Source: Bacillota bacterium (GTDB lineage Bacteria; Bacillota; Clostridia; Christensenellales; Aristaeellaceae). Taken from it: DNA of 41,578 nucleotides. The position numbers and the translations under genes were made by a program. The notes beneath the pieces were generated by a model, which did no database searches, was not told the origin of the DNA, and saw only the letters and a program-made list of their open reading frames with translations. This document shows, piece after piece, positions 25,602-34,821 of this stretch. The DNA lies in assembly GCA_030057655.1 (NCBI GenBank), contig JASGUQ010000026.1:1-41578 (forward strand), read 5' to 3'. Positions within the stretch are counted from its first letter, which is position 1, and every line of letters starts with the position of its first letter.

Positions 25602-26777
25602 GTGATAAATTTGTTAAAGAAAATGAAACTGCTGCTTTTGCTGATAGTCCTTCTGTCGTGTTTAGTCACGGCCGCGCAGGCAGATGAAGAGATTTCCATC
25701 ACGCAATTGGCTCCAAATTTGACCGCGACGCCGGAACCGGTTTCCGAATCGGCAGGCGAGGGGGTTTTAGCGCCCATCGCTACGCCAACGCCCACGCTTT
25801 CACCTGAACAGGTGTTTAAGGACGGTTCCTTTAAGATTGTCATCACAGCTGCGGGGGATATGACCATCGGCGGGGATGTCAGGAAGCGCGGGGACTCGAT
25901 TTTTGTTAAAGAATTAAAAAAACAGGGGAATGACCTGAACTTCCTGACCCGAAACGTCAAGGAAATCTTTGAAAACGACAACATGACCATCGTCAATTTT
26001 GAGTCAACTTTGACCACAGCCCCGGTTTATAAAAAGAACAATCAATTCGTTTTCTCAGCGCCGCCTGAGTATGTCAGCATCCTAAAGGATGGCAGCATCG
26101 AAGCCGTGGCGCTTGAAAACAACCACGTCATGGACCATGGCGAAGCAGGGTTGAATGAAACCAAAGCCACCCTGGACGCAGCCGGGATCGTGTGGAGCGA
26201 CGCGAAAAACATGGGCGTTTTTAAGATCCATAATGTGTCCATCGCTATGCTGTCCTACCAGACCTTTGACGGGCGTTATCCAACCCTGTTTGAGCAGGTT
26301 CCCAGGGATGTTGCCGCGGCCAAAGCGGAACATGACCTGGTCATCGTCAGCTACCACTGGGGCGCTGAGTTGGACTACAAGCCCAATGACAACCAGATTA
26401 AACTGGGCAGGCTGACGATTGATTCAGGAGCGGACCTGGTGCTTGGCCATCACAGCCACAGGATCAACCCGATTGAATGCTACAAGGGCAAATACATCGT
26501 GTATTCCCTGGGCAATTTCTCTTTCGCAGGCAACAACAAGCCCAGCGACATGAGCACCTTCCTTTTCCAGATCCGCTATACGGTCAGACCCAATTCCATT
26601 GAAACAGACGCCTTCCGCATCATTCCCAGCCGCATTTCTTCCCGTACCGATTACAATGATTTTGCCCTGACGCCTTTTACGGATCAGCGGCTGATCGACA
26701 ATGTGATCAACATGTTGTTAAGCAACAGCAAAGGCCTGGAATACGCGGTAACGCATTATCCGGTCGACTGGGAGTAA
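25602..26777 (+). CDS. CapA-family (PGA_cap) exported protein
   Basis: A 391-residue protein with an N-terminal signal sequence (KKMKLLLLLIVLLSC), a short Pro/Thr-rich linker (about 45-70) and a CapA/PgsA-type metallophosphoesterase-like domain. In it are AAGDMTIGGD, VNFESTLT, NNHVMDHG, SYHWGAE and GHHSHR, with His and Asp residues likely to bind metal. CapA in Bacillus is needed for poly-gamma-glutamate capsule, but this subfamily is found widely outside capsule operons and its substrate is unknown. A Cys follows LLS, so the protein may be a lipoprotein; cleavage at AQA|DE is the alternative. GTG start with no gap from the preceding stop. Confidence 0.82.
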   Translation: MINLLKKMKLLLLLIVLLSCLVTAAQADEEISITQLAPNLTATPEPVSESAGEGVLAPIATPTPTLSPEQVFKDGSFKIVITAAGDMTIGGDVRKRGDSIFVKELKKQGNDLNFLTRNVKEIFENDNMTIVNFESTLTTAPVYKKNNQFVFSAPPEYVSILKDGSIEAVALENNHVMDHGEAGLNETKATLDAAGIVWSDAKNMGVFKIHNVSIAMLSYQTFDGRYPTLFEQVPRDVAAAKAEHDLVIVSYHWGAELDYKPNDNQIKLGRLTIDSGADLVLGHHSHRINPIECYKGKYIVYSLGNFSFAGNNKPSDMSTFLFQIRYTVRPNSIETDAFRIIPSRISSRTDYNDFALTPFTDQRLIDNVINMLLSNSKGLEYAVTHYPVDWE

Positions 26778-26778
26778 C

Positions 26779-27708
26779 ATGCGCGCAAAGATCCTTTTTC
26801 TGTCTCAAAACGGTCAATTCCGCGAAGATTCAAGGCTTGCCCAGCAAGCCTTGAGTGAGTTGGCGCTGGCCTTTTCTCACAGTTTTGTGATGCGCGAAAT
26901 GGAGCTCACAGAGGATCTGACGGCTGTCCAGGTGATGCAGGCAGTGCAGGATCAGGACGCGGTCATTTTATCCGCGGACAGGGACACCCTGAAGGAAGCG
27001 GCCTGGAAACTGGGCGTTTATGCCAGGTCAGTTAAAACAAGCCCGGTCATGCTGCCTGAATTAAGCAGGCTGCGGTCTGGTGCAGCGCCTTGCGCGCTGC
27101 TAATCAGCCCGGTGGGGGAAAGCGCATCCTCGCTGAACAAGGCTGCCGTCCTGGCTTGCGCGCTTGCCAAAAAAAGCAAAGCTGATCTTTTTTATATTCC
27201 TAAAGAGCCCAAAGAAGATTGGCAAAACGAACTTAACAAAGCCGCCATGTACGCCGCGCTGCCCGCTCCTGTATCTGACAACACGGACGGTATGCTGTCC
27301 CGTTTGCTCTATGATGACAAGAGGAACCCGGCCATCGTAGCGCCCGGTGACGAGGAGCGGTTTTTAAGAAACCTGTTGATCTATCTTTCAGGAACAGAAA
27401 ACTTGGTGCATCAGAATCTGTATGCTGAAAACAGGGTCTTTCAGGCGGTAAGCCCGCTTCGGACAGACCGGAAGATCCCGCTGTTTTCTATCTTGTTCGC
27501 GACAGTGGATGCTGTGCGTTACGCGCTCAAACTGGAGCGGGAGGCAGACTGCCTGATGACGGTCATCAGCAATGTGCTGTCCTCCGGATGGAGAACAAAT
27601 GAGTTTCCTGACGCATCTGGCGATAAACTGATCAGTGAGGACGAGGTCCTTGACCTGATCGCCCAGCAAGTGCAATTGGCAGGTGAATTGTACGAAAGAC
27701 TTGGCTAA
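26779..27708 (+). CDS. Uncharacterised protein, probably a degenerate isopropylmalate-dehydrogenase-like protein
   Basis: A 309-residue protein I do not recognise by name. Its C-terminal half can be aligned by eye to the isopropylmalate/isocitrate dehydrogenase family: SDNTDGMLSR (166-175) against the VDNAAMQL region, NPAIVAP (183-189) against DVIVTEN, LSGTE (203-207) against LTGSLG, ENRVFQAVSP (217-226) against GLYEPVHGSAP, and SSGWRTNEF (268-276) against EGYRTAD. Yet the metal-binding Asp residues are replaced (Arg194, Asn198), and the Arg/Lys substrate set is not visible. It would then be a pseudoenzyme. It starts one base after the CapA-like stop, so it is co-expressed. The family call is inference. 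Confidence 0.5.
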   Translation: MRAKILFLSQNGQFREDSRLAQQALSELALAFSHSFVMREMELTEDLTAVQVMQAVQDQDAVILSADRDTLKEAAWKLGVYARSVKTSPVMLPELSRLRSGAAPCALLISPVGESASSLNKAAVLACALAKKSKADLFYIPKEPKEDWQNELNKAAMYAALPAPVSDNTDGMLSRLLYDDKRNPAIVAPGDEERFLRNLLIYLSGTENLVHQNLYAENRVFQAVSPLRTDRKIPLFSILFATVDAVRYALKLEREADCLMTVISNVLSSGWRTNEFPDASGDKLISEDEVLDLIAQQVQLAGELYERLG

Positions 27709-27730
27709 TTTGTACATATTATGCTATAAT
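27701..27730 (+). promoter_or_regulatory. ackA promoter
   Basis: TTGGCT (27701-27706) and a perfect TATAAT (27725-27730), 18-base spacer, beginning inside the end of the upstream gene. A second TATAAT at 27747-27752 has no good -35 box. Confidence 0.55.
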
Positions 27731-27785
27731 TCCTTTGGTTTTAATGTATAATACATAAAAAGAAAAAAACTTGGAGGTGGACAAA

Positions 27786-28985
27786 ATGAAAATACTGATC
27801 GTCAACGCGGGTTCCTCATCACTGAAGTATCAATTGATTGATATGGACAATGAGAAAACCCTGGCAAAGGGGCTGGTGGAGCGCATAGGGATCGCCGGCA
27901 GCCGCCTGAAGCAAACTGCGGGCGACAAAGAGCATATCGTCGAAATCCCCATGAATGATCATGTGGAAGCCAGCAAGCAGATGCTCAAGGCTTTAACGGA
28001 TGATCAAAACGGCGTAGTGAAAAACATGGATGACATCGGCGCCGTCGGGCATCGCGTGGTGCATGGGGGAGAGGACTTCACCAAATCAACGCTGATTGAT
28101 GACAACTGCATCAAGGCGATTGAGGAGAACAGCCCCTTCGCGCCGCTTCATAACCCAGCGAACCTGATGGGGATCAAGGCGACCAGGATGGTCATGCCCA
28201 ACACGCCCATGGTTGCGGTATTTGACACCTCCTTCCATCAGACCATGCCCAGGAAGGGCTTCCTGTACGGGCTGCCCATGGACTACTATAAGCGTCTGAA
28301 GGTGCGCCGCTATGGCTTCCACGGCACCAGCCATCGCTTTGTCAGCCAGCAGGCCGCGAAGCTCCTCAACAAAAAGCCTGAAGAACTAAAAATCATCACC
28401 TGCCATCTGGGCAACGGATCCTCCATTTGCGCCGTTGAACACGGCAAAAGCGTCGACACCAGCATGGGCATGACCCCGCTGGAGGGCGTTGTGATGGGAA
28501 CCAGAAGCGGCAATGTTGATCCTGCCAGCCTTCAGTTTATTATGAAGCAGGAAAATCTGGACATTGACCAGATGCTAGAAATTCTGAACAAAAAGAGCGG
28601 TCTGCACGGTCTGAGCGAGGTTTCAAGCGACATGCGCGACATCGAAGCCGCAGCGGCAGATGGAAATATCAACGCCCAGGCAGCGCTTGATGTTCTCTAT
28701 ACCGGTATCAAGAAGTACATCGGCGCATACGCCGCTGTGATGGGCGGGGTTGATGTTGTCGTCTTTACCGCTGGTATTGGCGAAAATTCTCCGAACACCC
28801 GAAAAGCGGTCTGCGAGGGGATGGAGTTCCTCGGCATGAAGCTGGACCTTGAAGAGAACAGCAAACGCGGCGGCGCGCGCGTCATCTCAGCTGCAGACAG
28901 CAAGGTGAAGATCCTTGTCGTTCCCACTGATGAGGAATTAGTTATCGCTCAGGATACCCTTGAGATCGTATCCAAGTTATCCTGA
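27786..28985 (+). CDS. ackA: Acetate kinase
   Basis: A 399-residue cytoplasmic kinase of the ASKHA fold that forms ATP and acetate from acetyl phosphate in fermentation. Motifs: ILIVNAGSSSLKY at the N-terminus, AVGHRVVHGGE, VFDTSFHQTMP, GFHGTSHRF, HLGNGSS and TAGIGENSP. Length and motifs are complete. The start at 27786 has TTGGAGGTGG upstream. The usual partner pta is not adjacent. rnhA follows within 3 bases. Confidence 0.97.
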   Translation: MKILIVNAGSSSLKYQLIDMDNEKTLAKGLVERIGIAGSRLKQTAGDKEHIVEIPMNDHVEASKQMLKALTDDQNGVVKNMDDIGAVGHRVVHGGEDFTKSTLIDDNCIKAIEENSPFAPLHNPANLMGIKATRMVMPNTPMVAVFDTSFHQTMPRKGFLYGLPMDYYKRLKVRRYGFHGTSHRFVSQQAAKLLNKKPEELKIITCHLGNGSSICAVEHGKSVDTSMGMTPLEGVVMGTRSGNVDPASLQFIMKQENLDIDQMLEILNKKSGLHGLSEVSSDMRDIEAAAADGNINAQAALDVLYTGIKKYIGAYAAVMGGVDVVVFTAGIGENSPNTRKAVCEGMEFLGMKLDLEENSKRGGARVISAADSKVKILVVPTDEELVIAQDTLEIVSKLS

Positions 28986-28988
28986 TAA

Positions 28989-29519
28989 ATGTCTCAAACT
29001 GCTAAAGAACTGCGCTCTGTGTCCCTGTTTACGGATGGCGCCTGCTCAGGAAATCCCGGTCCCGGGGGATGGGCAGCGATCCTGAAGTACGGACAGCATG
29101 TAAAAGAAATGAGCGGCTCCATGCCGCTCACCACAAACAACCGGATGGAGCTGTTCGCGGTCATCAGCGGCCTTGGAGCGCTTAAGGAAAGCTGTAAAGT
29201 CACGGTTTTTTCCGATTCTACCTATGTGGTTGACGCTTTTTTGAAAAACTGGCTGGACAAATGGCAGAAAAACGGCTGGAAAACCGCAGACAAAAAGCCT
29301 GTGGAGAACCAGGACCTCTGGCGGCTTTTGCTGCTGACGATGCGGAAACACCAGGTTGAGTATGTGAAGGTGCCTGGTCACGCGGACCATGTTGAAAACA
29401 ACCGCTGTGACGAATTGGCCAAAGCGGCTGTTAAAAGTTTGATGGCGCCGTCTGAAAACGCATCAAACATCGAAGGTCCGGCTGTTTCTGCGCAAGCTGT
29501 CAAAACCGATGTAAAATAA
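28989..29519 (+). CDS. rnhA: Ribonuclease HI
   Basis: A 176-residue type 1 RNase H that cuts RNA in RNA-DNA hybrids. The catalytic carboxylates are Asp16 (FTDGACSGNPGPGG), Glu54 (NNRMEL), Asp76 (FSDSTYV) and Asp141 (NNRCDELA), with His131 in the flexible loop. A non-conserved tail of about 25 residues follows the domain. There is no strong ribosome binding site; translation probably continues from ackA, whose stop is three bases upstream. Confidence 0.92.
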   Translation: MSQTAKELRSVSLFTDGACSGNPGPGGWAAILKYGQHVKEMSGSMPLTTNNRMELFAVISGLGALKESCKVTVFSDSTYVVDAFLKNWLDKWQKNGWKTADKKPVENQDLWRLLLLTMRKHQVEYVKVPGHADHVENNRCDELAKAAVKSLMAPSENASNIEGPAVSAQAVKTDVK

Positions 29520-29556
29520 ACCCAGGAAAGAATCATCGGAAAAACTGATCATCGAT

Positions 29557-29592
29557 AACCGGTTGGAGCACAAATCCAGCCGGTTTCATTTT
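29557..29592 (+). terminator. Terminator of the ackA-rnhA unit
   Basis: AACCGGTTGGA (29557-29567) pairs with TCCAGCCGGTT (29575-29585) over 11 bp with one wobble, followed by TCATTTT. Confidence 0.75.
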
Positions 29593-29609
29593 ATACTGAG
29601 CGAATAAAA

Positions 29610-29940
29610 AATGTACCGAATTAGTACTGATGTAAAGCGTTTTGTATCCAAAGCGTCGAGGGGTTATGCCGTACTTTAAGGAAGGAAACCAAGAGTGCAT
29701 CATTAGTTACATTAAGGTTGACTGACGCACAGCAGGGCGCATAAAATTTGGCGTGACAACGCAATAAAGCTTGGAATCAGCTAACCTTGTAATAGAGCGT
29801 GGGGGATAAAGCCCGAAACAACGGCAGACAATCAAGCGCCAGGAGGTTTCAGCAAACTTTTAACTTTTGATCAGTTGCCTAGGCAGATATATCTATTCGC
29901 GAAAGGCATCTTTAGCGAATAGATGAGGGTGTTCTTAATT
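29610..29940 (+). other. Candidate structured non-coding RNA, family unknown
   Basis: This stretch of about 330 bases after the rnhA terminator has no open frame worth calling, but keeps a near-normal GC content and purine-rich segments (GGAAGGAAACC, GGGGGATAAAGCCC). Pairings include AAGGTTGACTG (29714-29724) with CAGCTAACCTT (29778-29788), and a perfect 9-bp stem TCTATTCGC (29892-29900) with GCGAATAGA (29915-29923). It matches no RNA family I can name: not tmRNA, RNase P RNA, 6S, or a known riboswitch. The strand is a guess. Confidence 0.35.
29892..29925 (+). repeat. GCGAAA..TTTAGCGAATAGAT element, copy 1
   Basis: This is the loop and 3' arm of a 9-bp hairpin. The segment GCGAAAGGCATCTTTAGCGAATAGAT recurs, shortened by four bases, at 30419-30441. 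Only the first copy has the TCTATTCGC arm and can fold. Confidence 0.6.
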
Positions 29941-30105
29941 AGAAGAAGTTCTGTTCTGATAAAATGAGTTTAACGCTTTTCCAGCTGGATCGCAAGACTT
30001 CTCCGTCTTAATTACAATTTCTATTCTTTAGATCGTACGGATCAAGACTTATAAGAAAATTTTTCTTTGTTTTATGACTTAATCGTTTAGATTCAATTAT
30101 TGATT

Positions 30106-30255
30106 TCAAAATAAATTGTTCTGTTTCTGAAACCCAGGATTGAAATACCACTCCGCCTCATTCCGCTTGACTAACGATGATCCTCTAAAATCGATCAGAC
30201 AGGCAAATACCTGCTTTAAAGAATTAAAATCGCTTTAAATTGATTCTGTGTTCAT
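30106..30255 (-). pseudogene. Decayed reading frame, fragment C
   Basis: On the minus strand, an ATG at 30255 opens MNTESI, a TAA stops it, and the same frame then runs 42 codons to a TGA. The second part contains LVKRNEAEWYFNPGF, which looks like real protein. No homologue is recognised. The surroundings are AT-rich. Confidence 0.25.
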
Positions 30256-30265
30256 ATTTGATTTT

Positions 30266-30403
30266 TTAAACTACGAAAGGTTCTAGCAAATAACAATTAA
30301 CATGGCTTTTAAAATGAGGATTGAACCCTGGCTTAAATCTTTCATCTTCTCTTTTTAAGGATCGCGGCTTCTCTGATTTAATAAAATATGACAGAGCATT
30401 GTC
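30266..30403 (-). pseudogene. Decayed reading frame, fragment B
   Basis: A minus-strand frame of 45 residues without a start codon, containing LKREDERFKPGFNPHFK. It resembles fragment C (LVKRNEAEWYFNPGF) in spacing of Lys-Arg, acidic and Phe-Asn-Pro residues, so the two may be pieces of one gene family. Confidence 0.25.
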
Positions 30404-30418
30404 TCATGAAAAAAATCA

Positions 30419-30441
30419 GCGAAAAGATTTAGCGAATAGAT
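30419..30441 (+). repeat. GCGAAA..TTTAGCGAATAGAT element, copy 2
   Basis: Second, shorter copy of the element at 29900-29925, in the same orientation and about 520 bases downstream. Confidence 0.5.
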
Positions 30442-30539
30442 AATTTGCTGGTTATTGTTCATCTGCCAATCAAACTAAAGATTCAGCACAAAGATAAAGG
30501 TAAGTTGTAATCTTTATATTGGGTCTAAGGATTTTTCAT

Positions 30540-30737
30540 CTACAGGTTCATCAATCTGCGCCACAACCGTTCGTCTTCTGCTTTCATTCCCATATTTGAA
30601 CATGAATCAATATCTTTTAGAGTTTTAAGTCCTTCAATCGTTTTTTGTTCGCAATAACCTTTCATTTCATCAATTTATTTTGTTTTCAAAGGCTTTATCA
30701 TATGAATTATTCTCAAATCATCAGTGTTTAATTGCAT
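30540..30737 (-). pseudogene. Small minus-strand frame broken by one stop codon, fragment A
   Basis: From an ATG at 30737 the frame encodes MQLNTDDLRIIHMIKPLKTK, then a TAA (30675-30677), then continues in the same frame for 45 codons to a TAG at 30540. The second part includes KTLKDIDSCSNMGMKAEDER. An internal ATG at 30665 would give a 41-residue product. No good ribosome binding site or homologue is seen. It is most simply a dead small gene; a chance open frame is also possible. Confidence 0.35.
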
Positions 30738-30942
30738 TAATGAAAATTATCTTCATTTATCTCACTTCTCCCCCATTCTAATCTTGTTATTCGCTATTAT
30801 TTGATGATTTTTGATCGCAAATCTGCTGTATTGAGTATAAAATTACATTTTAACCATAAAAATGAATGTATTTATACATGTTTGCTATAATTGATACATA
30901 TTCTTGGTCGTGTGATTTATTCATTCGTTCGGCATTAGCCAA

Positions 30943-30975
30943 CAAAAAGGAAGGCAAGTTTCCCTGCCTCCCTTT
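30943..30975 (-). terminator. Terminator of the str operon, after tuf
   Basis: On the minus strand, AAAGGGAGGCA pairs with TGCCTTCCTTT over 11 bp with one wobble, followed by TTGTT. The tuf stop codon is 20 bases upstream. The sequence between 29941 and 30942 otherwise holds about 1 kb of AT-rich DNA without a confident gene. Confidence 0.8.
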
Positions 30976-30995
30976 GATGTGCGTTTGTAAACTGA

Positions 30996-32210
30996 TTACT
31001 CAATCACGCGAGCGACAGCGCCGGAGCCGACGGTGTGGCCGCCTTCGCGGATGGCGAAGCGCAGACCCTGCTCAATCGCGATGGGGGTGATCAGCGTGAC
31101 TTCCATCTGCACGTTGTCGCCAGGCATCACCATCTCAACGCCTTCGGGCATCTTGATGGAGCCGGTCACGTCCGTGGTGCGGAAGTAGAACTGGGGACGG
31201 TAGCCGTTGAAGAACGGGGTGTGGCGGCCGCCTTCGTCCTTGGTCAATACGTACACTTCGCTGTAGAAGTGGGTGTGCGGTTTGATGGAACCGGGCTTCG
31301 CCAGAACCTGGCCGCGCTCGATCTCGTTCCGCTGAACGCCGCGCAGCAGCGCGCCGATGTTGTCGCCAGCTTCCGCCTTGTCCAGCAGCTTATGGAACAT
31401 TTCAACGCCGGTCACGACCACGGAACGCGGCTTCTCCATCAGGCCCACGATCTCAACGGTGTCGGACACCTTCACTTCACCGCGCTCAACACGGCCGGTG
31501 GCCACGGTGCCGCGCCCGGTGATGGAGAACACGTCTTCAACGGGCATCAGGAAGGGACGGTCCACCATGCGCTCAGGCGTGGGGATGTAGTTGTCAACAG
31601 TCTCCATCAGGTCATAGATGCATTTGCACTCAGGAGCGTTCTTGGGATCAGAACCGTCCTTCTGCATATACTCAAGCGCCTTCAGCGCGCTGCCCTTGGT
31701 GATCGGGATATCATCGCCCGGGAAGTCGTAGCTGCTCAGCAGTTCGCGGACTTCCATCTCAACCAGTTCAAGCAGCTCCTCGTCATCCATCAGGTCAACC
31801 TTGTTCATGAAAACGACCATGGAGGGCACGCCAACCTGGCGGGCCAGGAGGATGTGCTCGCGGGTCTGCGGCATGGGGCCGTCGGGAGCAGACACCAGCA
31901 GGATCGCGCCGTCCATCTGCGCGGCGCCGGTGATCATGTTCTTCACATAGTCGGCGTGCCCGGGGCAGTCAACGTGGGCGTAGTGGCGGCTGTCGGTCTC
32001 GTACTCAACGTGAGAGGTGTTGATCGTTATTCCGCGGGCCTTCTCTTCGGGGGCCTTGTCGATCTCGTCATAGCGCATCGCGTTCGCGTGTCCGGCCTGG
32101 GCCAGCACCATCGTGATCGCCGCGGTCAGGGTGGTCTTGCCGTGGTCAACGTGGCCGATCGTGCCGATGTTGACGTGCGGCTTGTTGCGCTCAAATTTCT
32201 GTTTTGCCAT
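30996..32210 (-). CDS. tuf: Elongation factor Tu
   Basis: A 404-residue GTPase that brings aminoacyl-tRNA to the ribosome. G1 GHVDHGKT (19-26), RGITI (switch I), DCPGH, NKVD and SALKA are all present, followed by domains II and III. The motif normally written SAADGPMPQT reads [10 protein letters not shown] here. A short insertion with two Cys ([10 protein letters not shown]) follows SALKALEYM and makes the protein slightly longer than the common 395-400. Last gene of the str operon, 43 bases after fusA, with AGGAGG upstream. Confidence 0.98.
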   Translation of the reverse strand: MAKQKFERNKPHVNIGTIGHVDHGKTTLTAAITMVLAQAGHANAMRYDEIDKAPEEKARGITINTSHVEYETDSRHYAHVDCPGHADYVKNMITGAAQMDGAILLVSAPDGPMPQTREHILLARQVGVPSMVVFMNKVDLMDDEELLELVEMEVRELLSSYDFPGDDIPITKGSALKALEYMQKDGSDPKNAPECKCIYDLMETVDNYIPTPERMVDRPFLMPVEDVFSITGRGTVATGRVERGEVKVSDTVEIVGLMEKPRSVVVTGVEMFHKLLDKAEAGDNIGALLRGVQRNEIERGQVLAKPGSIKPHTHFYSEVYVLTKDEGGRHTPFFNGYRPQFYFRTTDVTGSIKMPEGVEMVMPGDNVQMEVTLITPIAIEQGLRFAIREGGHTVGSGAVARVIE

Positions 32211-32253
32211 GGTTTCCTCCTAAAAGGTTATTCTTTAAATTAATTGATGCTGT

Positions 32254-34320
32254 TTATTTGCCCAATGTTTTCTCGGCGATGGACCTTGGCACTTCCTCAT
32301 AGTGATCAAAGGACATGGTGTACATGCCGCGGCCCTGGGTTTTGCTGCGCAGATCGGTCGCGTAGCCAAACATCTCGCTTAAGGGAACATAGGAATGAAT
32401 GATCTGGTCTCCCTGACGCGCCTCATAGGTTTCTATCCGGCCGCGCCGTGAGCTGAGGTCGCCGATTACATCGCCCATGTACTGGTCCGGAACGATGACC
32501 TCGACCTTCATGACCGGCTCGATCAGGCAGGTGTCCGCCTTTTGCATGGCTTCTTTAAACGCCAGAGATCCGGCAATCTTGAAAGCCATTTCAGAGGAGT
32601 CGACCTCGTGGTAGGAACCGTCCAGGACAGCGGCTTTGAAATCGACCACTTCGTACCCGCCGAGAATACCGGCCTGGGACGCCTCGCGGATGCCGGCGTC
32701 AATGGGAGAAATGTACTCCTTGGGAATCACGCCGCCCACGATCCTGCTCTCAAAGGAGTAGCCTTCGCCAGGCTGGGTCGGGCTGATCTCAATGACACAG
32801 TGGCCGTACTGACCGTGACCGCCGGACTGCTTGACATGGCGGCCTTCGCCGGTGGCGGTCTTCCTGATGGTCTCCTTGTAGGCGACCTGGGGTTTGCCGA
32901 TGGTCGCTTCCACCCGGAACTCCCGCATCATGCGGTCCACGATAATCTCAAGGTGGAGTTCGCCCATGCCGGCGATGATGGTCTGCCCGGTCTCAGGGTC
33001 GGTATAGGTCTTGAAGGTCGGGTCTTCCTCGGCCAGGCGCATCAGCGCGAAAGCAAGCTTCTCCTGCCCGGCTTTGGTTTTGGGCTCGATGGCGACACGG
33101 ATAACAGGCTCCGGGAACTCAAGCGATTCAAGGATGACCGGCGCTTTTTCATCGCACAGGGTGTCACCGGTGGTGGTCTCCTTCAGTCCGACCGCAGCGC
33201 AGATGTCGCCCGCGAATACGCTTTCAACATCCTCGCGATGGTTGGAATGCATCCTTAAAATGCGGCTGAAGCGCTCACGCTTGCCCTTGGTGGAATTGTA
33301 GATGTAGGTGTTGGCTGATACCTTTCCCGAGTAAACCCGGAAAAAGGCCAGCTTTCCGACAAAAGGATCGGCTGCGATCTTGAAAGCCAGCGCCGAAAAA
33401 GGCTCGTCATCCCTGGGGTGACGCTCTACCATCTCGCCCGTCTTGGGATCTGTGCCTTTGATAGAAGGGATGTCAAGAGGGGAGGGCATGAACTCGCATA
33501 CTGCGTCAAGCAGCAGCTGAACGCCCTTGTTCCTGTAAGAGGTTCCGCAGAGCACAGGCGTCATTTCACAATGCAGAGTAGATTTTCTGATCGCCTTGTT
33601 CAGGTCTTCAGCCGTGATCTCTTCGCCGTTGTAAAACTTCTCCATCAGGGCTTCATCGGTACCAACGACCGCGTCGATCAGCTTTTCACGATATTCCTCA
33701 GCAAGGGCAGCCATTTCTTCCGGGATTTCTTCTTCCCGAACATCATTGCCTACGTCATCATAATAGACTTCAGCCTTCATTTTGATCAGGTCGATGATGC
33801 CTTTGAAAGTGTCCTCAGTGCCAATGGGCAGCTGCACCGGAATGGCGTTCGCGTTCAGGCGTTCATTCAGCATATCGACGGCGCGGAAAAAATCAGCGCC
33901 ATTGATGTCCATTTTGTTGATATAGGCCAGACGGGGAACATGATACTTGTTCGCCTGACGCCAAACGGTCTCAGACTGCGGCTCAACGCCGCCTTTTGCG
34001 CAGAAAACCGCGACAGCGCCGTCCAGAACACGCAGAGAACGCTCCACCTCAACGGTGAAGTCAACGTGACCGGGGGTGTCGATGATGTTGATGGTATGGC
34101 CCTTCCATACTGCGGTGGTCGCGGCAGACGTGATGGTGATGCCGCGTTCTTTTTCCTGGTCCATCCAGTCCATGGTCGCTCCGCCCTCATGGGTCTCACC
34201 CATGCGGTGCACACGGCCGGTGTAGTACAGGATGCGCTCGGTTGTCGTCGTCTTGCCCGCATCGATGTGGGCCATGATGCCGATGTTGCGAACTTTGTCC
34301 AGGGGGTACTCTCTTAACAT
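32254..34320 (-). CDS. fusA: Elongation factor G
   Basis: A 688-residue ribosomal translocase GTPase. G1 AHIDAGKTT near residues 17-25, RGITITSA (switch I), [13 protein letters not shown], then domains II to V with the GGVIPKEYI segment of domain IV. Length is normal. Third gene of the str operon, 30 bases after rpsG, with AGGAG upstream. No sign of the duplicated FusB/EF-G2 type. Confidence 0.98.
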   Translation of the reverse strand: MLREYPLDKVRNIGIMAHIDAGKTTTTERILYYTGRVHRMGETHEGGATMDWMDQEKERGITITSAATTAVWKGHTINIIDTPGHVDFTVEVERSLRVLDGAVAVFCAKGGVEPQSETVWRQANKYHVPRLAYINKMDINGADFFRAVDMLNERLNANAIPVQLPIGTEDTFKGIIDLIKMKAEVYYDDVGNDVREEEIPEEMAALAEEYREKLIDAVVGTDEALMEKFYNGEEITAEDLNKAIRKSTLHCEMTPVLCGTSYRNKGVQLLLDAVCEFMPSPLDIPSIKGTDPKTGEMVERHPRDDEPFSALAFKIAADPFVGKLAFFRVYSGKVSANTYIYNSTKGKRERFSRILRMHSNHREDVESVFAGDICAAVGLKETTTGDTLCDEKAPVILESLEFPEPVIRVAIEPKTKAGQEKLAFALMRLAEEDPTFKTYTDPETGQTIIAGMGELHLEIIVDRMMREFRVEATIGKPQVAYKETIRKTATGEGRHVKQSGGHGQYGHCVIEISPTQPGEGYSFESRIVGGVIPKEYISPIDAGIREASQAGILGGYEVVDFKAAVLDGSYHEVDSSEMAFKIAGSLAFKEAMQKADTCLIEPVMKVEVIVPDQYMGDVIGDLSSRRGRIETYEARQGDQIIHSYVPLSEMFGYATDLRSKTQGRGMYTMSFDHYEEVPRSIAEKTLGK

Positions 34321-34350
34321 GAAAAACTGTCTCCTAACTGTGGGGGGATT

Positions 34351-34821
34351 TTACCAGCGATAATGGGCAAAGGCCTTGTTGGCTTCTGCCATGCGGTGCA
34401 TTTCTTCCTTGCGCTTGACCGCATTGCCTGTGTTGTTTGCGGCATCCATCATCTCGCCGGCCAGGCGTTCAGCCATGGTCTTTTCCCCGCGCTTGCGGCT
34501 GAAATCAACCAGCCAGCGGAGTGCCAGGGTCTGCCTGCGCTCAGGGCGGATCTCGATGGGGACCTGATAGGTCGCGCCGCCAACGCGGCGGGCTTTGACT
34601 TCCAACTGGGGAAGGATGTTGTTCAGCGCTTCCTGGAACACATCGCCGGGATCTTTGCCGGTCTTTTCCTTCACCATGTTGAAAGCGGTGTAGCAGACGT
34701 TCTGCGCGACGCCGCGCTTGCCGTCCAGCATAATCTGATTGATGAGTTTTGTGACGGTGACGGTTCCGTAAATGGGATCCGGCAACACTTCACGCTTGGG
34801 GATAAATCCACGACGGGGCAT
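34351..34821 (-). CDS. rpsG: Ribosomal protein S7
   Basis: A 156-residue 30S protein that binds the 3' domain of 16S rRNA and nucleates head assembly. Sequence opens [23 protein letters not shown] is a family signature. In E. coli S7 also represses its own operon by binding the intercistronic RNA. Here a 170-base gap separates rpsL and rpsG, long enough for such a site. AGGAGG is well placed. Confidence 0.97.
   Translation of the reverse strand: MPRRGFIPKREVLPDPIYGTVTVTKLINQIMLDGKRGVAQNVCYTAFNMVKEKTGKDPGDVFQEALNNILPQLEVKARRVGGATYQVPIEIRPERRQTLALRWLVDFSRKRGEKTMAERLAGEMMDAANNTGNAVKRKEEMHRMAEANKAFAHYRW

Noticed and set aside
29800-29880. tmRNA, suggested by a GCAAAC segment
   Set aside because: No tRNA-like ends, no T-loop and no plausible tag frame; the frame after GCAAAC stops at once.
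30866-31090. A 74-residue plus-strand frame in the AT-rich gap
   Set aside because: No ribosome binding site; it runs across the tuf terminator and into tuf, and its C-terminal half is tuf antisense.
31035-32243. A 402-residue open frame antisense to tuf
   Set aside because: Composition and codon pattern follow from the constrained tuf sequence; long shadow frames are common opposite highly expressed GC-rich genes.
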